From NCBI GenBank assembly GCA_022827225.1, contig JAJDTJ010000035.1, positions 62,001 to 126,000 of the forward strand: a DNA stretch of 64,000 nucleotides. The letters run 5' to 3'. The stretch's first letter is position 1; each line of letters starts with the position of its first letter. This stretch comes from Candidatus Poribacteria bacterium. GTDB taxonomy: Bacteria > Poribacteria > WGA-4E > WGA-3G. Below, piece after piece: positions 59,412-64,000 of this stretch. The position numbers were made by a program, and so were the translations under genes. The notes under the pieces are model-generated. The model was given only the letters and a program-made list of their open reading frames with translations. It searched no databases and was not told the origin of the DNA.

Positions 59412-60797
59412 ATGTCACACAACGATGTTGCGTTAATGGCGCACCTCATGCGCCGCGCAGGGTTTGGCACAACCCGCACCGAACTGGAAACCTACGTCGA
59501 AAAAGGCTACGAGAACGTAGTTGACGACCTCGTCCATCCCGAACGCGGGACCCCCATCGATGAAGATATTTTACAACGCTACTTCGGTGGCGAGGGTGCT
59601 TATGTCGGTATCTGGATCTATCGGATGTTGAACAGTAGATGTCCACTTCAAGAGAAGATGGCACTCTTCTGGCACCATGTCTTCGCAACGGGACTCGGAA
59701 AGAATCAGCACATCCTTGCATCTACGAACCAGATTGATATGCTTCGACGCGTCGGTATGGGAAAAATGCGAGACATTCTGCTCGAACTCTCCAAGGATCC
59801 GGCGATGATCTTCTGGCTTGATAACAACGAAAATCGCAAAGGTGAACCCAACGAGAATTACGGTAGAGAACTCTTGGAACTCTTTTCGTTAGGTGTCGGT
59901 AACTATACCGAGGATGACATCAAGAACTGCGCCCTCGCCTTTACAGGTTGGACCTTCGGACAACCGATTCCGTTGTATCCGCACGGCTACTACACGCCAC
60001 CGTTCCTGTTTGTCGAAGAGGAACATGATAACAGCGAGAAAACTTTCTTGGGACATACCGGAAACCTCAACGGCGATGACATCATCAACATTATTGTTGA
60101 GCAACCCGCTTGCGCCAGATTCATCTCCAGACACCTCTACAATTTCTTTGTCGCAGATGAACCGCAAGTGCCGTCGTGGAACGTGACACCACCGCAGGAT
60201 CCGGACGCAATTGAAACACTCGCAGACGCATTCATGGGGTCCGATGGACATATATCTCACGTCCTGAGTGTTCTTTTCAATGCCGATTTCTTCAAGGAAG
60301 CTCGGTTTAAGAAAGTTAAAAGTCCGACGGAACTCGTCACGGGTATCTTGAAACTGGTAGGGACGTTCCAAGGACCGCAACCCGGGATGGGACCCTACGC
60401 CAGTGCTACCCAATTGATGGGACAGAAACTCCTCGACCCGCCGACTGTGGAAGGATGGCACACCGGTAAAGAATGGATTGATGGCGGTTTGCTTACCGCC
60501 CGCGTCAACTTCGCCGTTCGCGAAGTTAGCGATGCATCGAAACCCGGCATTCAGGATATTATTACACGATTGAAGGATAACGGAAATCCACTTTCACCGG
60601 AAGCATTTGTGGAGAGTTGCCTCGAATTTGCGGGTCCGCTGGTGGTAGGAGACACGACGCGTCAGTATTTAACCGAATTCGCGGAAACGAAGGGTGAGAT
60701 TGATTTCAGAGACGATGCTGCTGCAGCGGAGAACCAGGCACTGCTCATCAGTATGCTCCAGTTAATTGTGGCATCAAGAGAGTATCAACTTGGCTAA
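59412..60797 (+). CDS. DUF1800-domain protein
   Basis: The protein has 461 residues. The ATG at 59412 follows GGAGGTGAAC, a much better site than the ATG at 59328. The family opening is clear (AHLMRRAGFGTTRTELE), followed by MALFWHHVFATGLGKN, NYGRELLELFSLGVGNYTEDD and CALAFTGWTF. DUF1800 proteins nearly always sit beside a DUF1501 gene, as here, and are common in planctomycete-like bacteria. Their reaction is unknown. There is no clear signal peptide. The 240-bp gap to the next gene holds dispersed repeats but no terminator. Confidence 0.92.
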   Translation: MSHNDVALMAHLMRRAGFGTTRTELETYVEKGYENVVDDLVHPERGTPIDEDILQRYFGGEGAYVGIWIYRMLNSRCPLQEKMALFWHHVFATGLGKNQHILASTNQIDMLRRVGMGKMRDILLELSKDPAMIFWLDNNENRKGEPNENYGRELLELFSLGVGNYTEDDIKNCALAFTGWTFGQPIPLYPHGYYTPPFLFVEEEHDNSEKTFLGHTGNLNGDDIINIIVEQPACARFISRHLYNFFVADEPQVPSWNVTPPQDPDAIETLADAFMGSDGHISHVLSVLFNADFFKEARFKKVKSPTELVTGILKLVGTFQGPQPGMGPYASATQLMGQKLLDPPTVEGWHTGKEWIDGGLLTARVNFAVREVSDASKPGIQDIITRLKDNGNPLSPEAFVESCLEFAGPLVVGDTTRQYLTEFAETKGEIDFRDDAAAAENQALLISMLQLIVASREYQLG

Positions 60798-60901
60798 CCT
60801 TTTTGTATAGCCTTCGGTTTTCAACCGTCAGCGGTCAGCAACAAAAGGCAGTTTTTATTGCAAAGCCCGAAAATAGGTTGACATTTACCAAATCTCCAGA
60901 T

Positions 60902-60931
60902 TCCCTCCTGATAAGGGGGGTGAGGGGGGTT
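60902..60931. repeat. CCTGATAAGGGGGG-type dispersed repeat
   Basis: CCCTCCTGATAAGGGGGGTG and a following AGGGGGGTT match the repeat at 44500-44527. The sequence around 60980-61018 (GCTGATTGCTGATGGCTAAC) is another degenerate short repeat of the GCTGAT type. Confidence 0.4.
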
Positions 60932-61037
60932 CTACCGATTAAGGTGTCCAATTAATTATGGATTTCACTATAAACGAAAACCTCTTTGCTGATTGCTGAT
61001 GGCTAACGGCTGAAAGCAAATAAAAGGAGACCTTGAC

Positions 61038-62180
61038 ATGCGTACGACAAAGAAAGCGCCAGTCCTCGTCGTTGTGCAGCTGACAGGCGGCAACGACTTT
61101 ATGAATACGCTTATCCCGTACACGAGTGGGATTTATCACGATTCGCGTCCGGTTGTTGGCATCAAATCGGAAGATGTGCTACCGTTAGACGTGGACGATA
61201 CATTGGGTTGGAATCCGCATGCCGCACCGCTCAAAGAGATGTTTGATGCCGGCGATGTCGCCGTTGTACAGGGAATCGGCTATCCAGATTCAAACCGATC
61301 TCATTTCCGGGCGATGGATATCTGGCACACCTGTGAACCCCTGAAAATCGGCGATGAAGGGTGGGTCGGACGATTAGTCCGAGAACTTGACCCGACAAGC
61401 CAGAATGTTTTAACCTGTGTGAGTTTCGGACAAGGGTTGCCGCGTGCTTGTGCGCTTGCGGGTATCCCGGTTACTTCTGTCGGTGATTTGGATAACTACG
61501 GGTTGATGACCAGCATCGGTGATGAAGGACAGCGCACAAAAGCACTTGATGTATTCAAGAAGATGTATAGCAGCACGGTCGGCAGCGGGATCGTGATGGA
61601 CTACCTCAGCCAAACCGGGTTAGATGTGATTAAAGGCGCGGACGAACTGAAAAAAGCACCGGCGATGTATACGTCTGAAGTGGAATATCCGCAGAGCTCC
61701 ATCGCGAAAAGCCTGCGGGATGTCGCTCGTGTCCATCTCGCGGATCTCGGTACGCGCGTTTTTTATACGCAGCATGGTGGGTACGACAACCACGCCAACG
61801 AGGTTCCGGCGCACCCACGCCTCCTGAAGGATCTGACGGAAGCGATTCAAGCGTTCTTCACCGATTTACGCGCCCAAAACGCTTCCGAAGAAATCGTCAT
61901 GTACGTCTTCACAGAATTCGGCAGACGGATCCGAGACAACGCCAGCGGCACAGACCACGGCACCGGCGGCGGCGCCTTTATCATCGGGGATCATGTCAAA
62001 GGCGGACTCTATTCGGAGTACCCCTCCCTTGATCCGGCACGTTGGGTACACGGCGAAGACCTTGAGCATACCATTGACTTCCGCGGCATATATGCAACGC
62101 TTTTGGAACAGTGGATGGGCGTAGACCCGACCCATATCGTCGGTGGAAATTTTGAACAGATCCAGCCCTTTTCAGTGTAA
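61038..62180 (+). CDS. DUF1501-domain (sulfatase-like fold) protein
   Basis: The protein has 380 residues with AAAGGAGACC before the ATG. It shows the DUF1501 landmarks LTGGNDFMNTLIPY near the N-terminus, VVQGIGYPDSNRSHFRAMDIWH, YTQHGGYDNHANEVPAHPRLL and VMYVFTEFGRRIRDNASGTDHG. The family belongs to the alkaline-phosphatase-like fold and keeps several His/Asp metal ligands. Its activity is not established. It normally has a Tat-type signal; here the N-terminus is short and lacks a twin arginine. It is co-transcribed in all likelihood with the DUF1800 gene. Confidence 0.92.
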   Translation: MRTTKKAPVLVVVQLTGGNDFMNTLIPYTSGIYHDSRPVVGIKSEDVLPLDVDDTLGWNPHAAPLKEMFDAGDVAVVQGIGYPDSNRSHFRAMDIWHTCEPLKIGDEGWVGRLVRELDPTSQNVLTCVSFGQGLPRACALAGIPVTSVGDLDNYGLMTSIGDEGQRTKALDVFKKMYSSTVGSGIVMDYLSQTGLDVIKGADELKKAPAMYTSEVEYPQSSIAKSLRDVARVHLADLGTRVFYTQHGGYDNHANEVPAHPRLLKDLTEAIQAFFTDLRAQNASEEIVMYVFTEFGRRIRDNASGTDHGTGGGAFIIGDHVKGGLYSEYPSLDPARWVHGEDLEHTIDFRGIYATLLEQWMGVDPTHIVGGNFEQIQPFSV

Positions 62181-62235
62181 CTTGCAAACTGAAACTTGCT
62201 ATTAAATGACGTAGAACAACGGGAGGGTACATATC

Positions 62236-63249
62236 ATGGGCAGACCTTACGGCTTGCTGCGTGCTGGGTTTCCGTACCTCAAGTGCCTGAGCATGCGGCG
62301 GACGACAAACTTTCCGAGCGACATCGCAATCGGAAAAGAGGGACGTCTGTATATTTTATGCCGGAACGACGGCACGGCATCGATCCGAAAATATACTGTT
62401 GACGATGAAGACCGCGGCACAATGGGACGCTACGGACAAGGTGAAGGACAATTTACATGGCCCGTAACAATTATCGCTGATAACGAAGAGAACATCTACG
62501 TCTCCGATGAATACCTGCATAGGATCGTCGCCTTTAACAGCGATGGTGAACATATCGGCACCTGGGGTGAACACGGCACCGATCCCGGGCAAATCAACGG
62601 ACCCGCCGGTATCGCTTTCGATCCAGAGCAAAATCTTTATATAGTTGACAGCCTGAGCCATCGGGTACAGAAGTTCACAAAAGATGGCAAATTCCTTCTC
62701 GGATGGGGCAGTTATGGCGATGCTGAAGGGGAATTCAACATGCCGTGGGGGGTCGCTGTAGATGAACTCGGCGATGTCTATGTCGTTGATTGGCGAAATG
62801 ATAGGGTGCAAAAGTTCAATGCTGAGGGAGAATTTCTCTTTGCATTCGGTAAATCCGGCAGCGGCAACGGCGAATTCAACCGTCCCGCCGGGATTGACGT
62901 TGACCTGTACGGCGATATCTACGTCGCCGATCGGGGCAACGACCGGATTCAACTCTTTAACGCTGAAGGTCGATATGTGCAGAAATTCCTTGGCGATGCC
63001 ATGCTGTCAAAGGTGTCACTGGCTTACATGATGACGAACGCCAGCCCAAATCGGATGCGAGATATGGCGGATTTGGAGCCGCAAAAATACCTGCGTCAAC
63101 CGAAATCCGTTGCAGTCAGCGACGATGGGTTGATGTTCGTGCCGGACTTTGGATCCTACCGGGTACAGGTTTATCTCAGGCAGACGGTCCCGTTAACCGA
63201 GCAGGAATTTAGTCCACCCCGCAGGTCGGTTACATTGCATCAGGAATAG
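62236..63249 (+). CDS. NHL-repeat beta-propeller protein
   Basis: The protein has 337 residues with GGGAGGGT before the ATG. NHL blades recur along the chain (NIYVSDEYLHRIVAFNSDGE, NLYIVDSLSHRVQKF, DVYVVDWRNDRVQKFNAEG, DIYVADRGNDRIQLFNAEG). No signal peptide is seen at the chosen start. A weaker first blade begins at about residue 25. The propeller probably binds a partner or ligand; peptidyl-glycine lyase-type catalytic residues were not identified. It follows the DUF1501 stop by 55 bases and completes a three-gene set, closed by an intrinsic terminator. Confidence 0.87.
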   Translation: MGRPYGLLRAGFPYLKCLSMRRTTNFPSDIAIGKEGRLYILCRNDGTASIRKYTVDDEDRGTMGRYGQGEGQFTWPVTIIADNEENIYVSDEYLHRIVAFNSDGEHIGTWGEHGTDPGQINGPAGIAFDPEQNLYIVDSLSHRVQKFTKDGKFLLGWGSYGDAEGEFNMPWGVAVDELGDVYVVDWRNDRVQKFNAEGEFLFAFGKSGSGNGEFNRPAGIDVDLYGDIYVADRGNDRIQLFNAEGRYVQKFLGDAMLSKVSLAYMMTNASPNRMRDMADLEPQKYLRQPKSVAVSDDGLMFVPDFGSYRVQVYLRQTVPLTEQEFSPPRRSVTLHQE

Positions 63250-63276
63250 CATCTAAGGGCGGACGGAAATGTTAAG

Positions 63277-63312
63277 AGCCAAGCGTGCGTGCACCGCGTG
63301 CTTGGCTTTTTT
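63277..63312 (+). terminator. Rho-independent terminator
   Basis: AGCCAAGC (63277-63284) pairs with GCTTGGCT (63300-63307) and runs into T6 (63307-63312). It ends the DUF1800-DUF1501-NHL set. Confidence 0.8.
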
Positions 63313-63346
63313 GCAGATATATCTTGGAAGGACACAGGTTTCTAAA

Positions 63347-64000
63347 ATGAAAAAGATAGGATTGTTCTACATAGTTTTTTTCTTAGCTGTTGGGTTCTTA
63401 TCAAACAGTGTTGCTCAGGAATACACACAGTGGCACTTACCTGAAGGCGCGATAGCACGCCTCGGAAAAGGAAAGATAAAGGATGTAGAATTCTCACCTG
63501 AGGGGACTCGCTTGGCAGTAGCAACCGACATTGGGATTTGGATCTATAACGCGCACACTGGTGCCAAGATTGCACTTATTAAAAGGCAACCGCGCGGAAT
63601 TTCGGCTGTAAATATCATCGCCTTTGCTCCAGATGGTACAACCCTTGCTGTTGGGAGTGGACGTTTGGGTGGTGCAATTGGGGCAGTCGAGTTGTGGGAT
63701 ACCACGACTCGAGAACGTCTGACAGTCTTGGGCGAGGATATAGGTTCAGTTCAGGCATTGGAATTTTCAGTCGATGGTACAACACTCGCCAGTGTGAGTT
63801 GGTCAGGAACAATGAAGTACTATCTGTGGGAAGTTGCTACCGGTCGCGAAGTTCTAAGCTTTACAAAAGCGCAAGGTCGAATTCCACATAGCAAAAGTGC
63901 TTTAGTTCTTTCACAGGCTCCCCATTCTGTTGCGAGTACCGATGTTGATACCGTTAAAATATGGGATGTCGCCACGGAAGAGCTTCGGCATACCTTAGCA
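63347..64000 (+). CDS. Secreted WD40-repeat protein (partial, 3' end off window)
   Basis: The ATG at 63347 begins a signal peptide (MKKIGLFYIVFFLAVGFLS) and the frame stays open to the window edge (218 codons seen). WD40-type blades are visible: VEFSPEGTRLAVATDIGIWIYN, then IAFAPDGTTLAVGSG ... VELWDTTT, LEFSVDGTTLASVSWSG, and VKIWDVAT. Such exported WD40 proteins are numerous in this genome type and no partner is evident. The start of transcription probably lies just after the terminator at 63312. Confidence 0.8.
   Translation, partial: MKKIGLFYIVFFLAVGFLSNSVAQEYTQWHLPEGAIARLGKGKIKDVEFSPEGTRLAVATDIGIWIYNAHTGAKIALIKRQPRGISAVNIIAFAPDGTTLAVGSGRLGGAIGAVELWDTTTRERLTVLGEDIGSVQALEFSVDGTTLASVSWSGTMKYYLWEVATGREVLSFTKAQGRIPHSKSALVLSQAPHSVASTDVDTVKIWDVATEELRHTLA

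Overview
The window reads as a chromosomal segment of an uncultured bacterium of moderate GC. The gene mix suggests Candidatus Poribacteria or a close relative of the PVC/planctomycete type: a phytanoyl-CoA dioxygenase, a mandelate racemase-like enzyme, a Gfo/Idh/MocA oxidoreductase, an amidohydrolase, a DUF1800-DUF1501-NHL set, many secreted beta-propellers and ECF sigma factors fused to propellers. This assignment is inference from gene content. No rRNA, tRNA or CRISPR array was recognised by eye.

Layout. 1-8154 is mostly metabolic: an amino-acid ABC binding protein (cut by the left edge), a TPR protein, a Cys/Met PLP enzyme, an Ogt-type DNA repair protein, an SCP2-like protein, a PhyH dioxygenase, a glyoxalase-fold protein, a membrane zinc protease and an amidohydrolase. 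8195-18918 is a defence island: a decayed MazE-like antitoxin tail, a single-chain N6-adenine methylase with an N-terminal nuclease-like region, an XRE-ImmA/IrrE fusion regulator, and a complete short type II CBASS operon (CD-NTase, E2-like protein with a SEC-C tail, HNH-SAVED nuclease). The CBASS operon is preceded by a 31-codon leader ORF and two tandem promoters. A MITE and two unrecognised genes follow. 19243-23243 holds two surface/secreted proteins.

23344-28393 is a second defence cluster and the most novel-looking part of the window. A TIR domain, twelve TPRs and a TaqI-C-like DNA-specificity domain form one polypeptide, translationally coupled (ATGA overlap) to a RecF/SMC-like ATPase. 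Beside it lies the deletion remnant of a restriction-modification methylase. My reading is that a DNA-recognition module taken from a type IIG-like enzyme has been joined to a TIR effector.

28536-45615 returns to housekeeping and accessory metabolism. It includes a MacA/HlyD-like adaptor with four tandem MacB/FtsX-type permeases and no ATPase gene. 45877-53491 holds two paralogous membrane-tethered ECF sigma factors, one with a Kelch and one with a BNR-type propeller. They flank a LamG protein and an IS200/IS605-type element that carries only tnpB. The tnpB mRNA has a strikingly structured 5' leader. 53550-59077 holds two DUF3526-like ABC-2 permeases and a thioredoxin-fold protein with a perfect 130-bp internal duplication. 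59412-64000 is a DUF1800-DUF1501-NHL set followed by a WD40-like secreted protein cut by the right edge. Dispersed hairpin repeats occupy many intergenic gaps.
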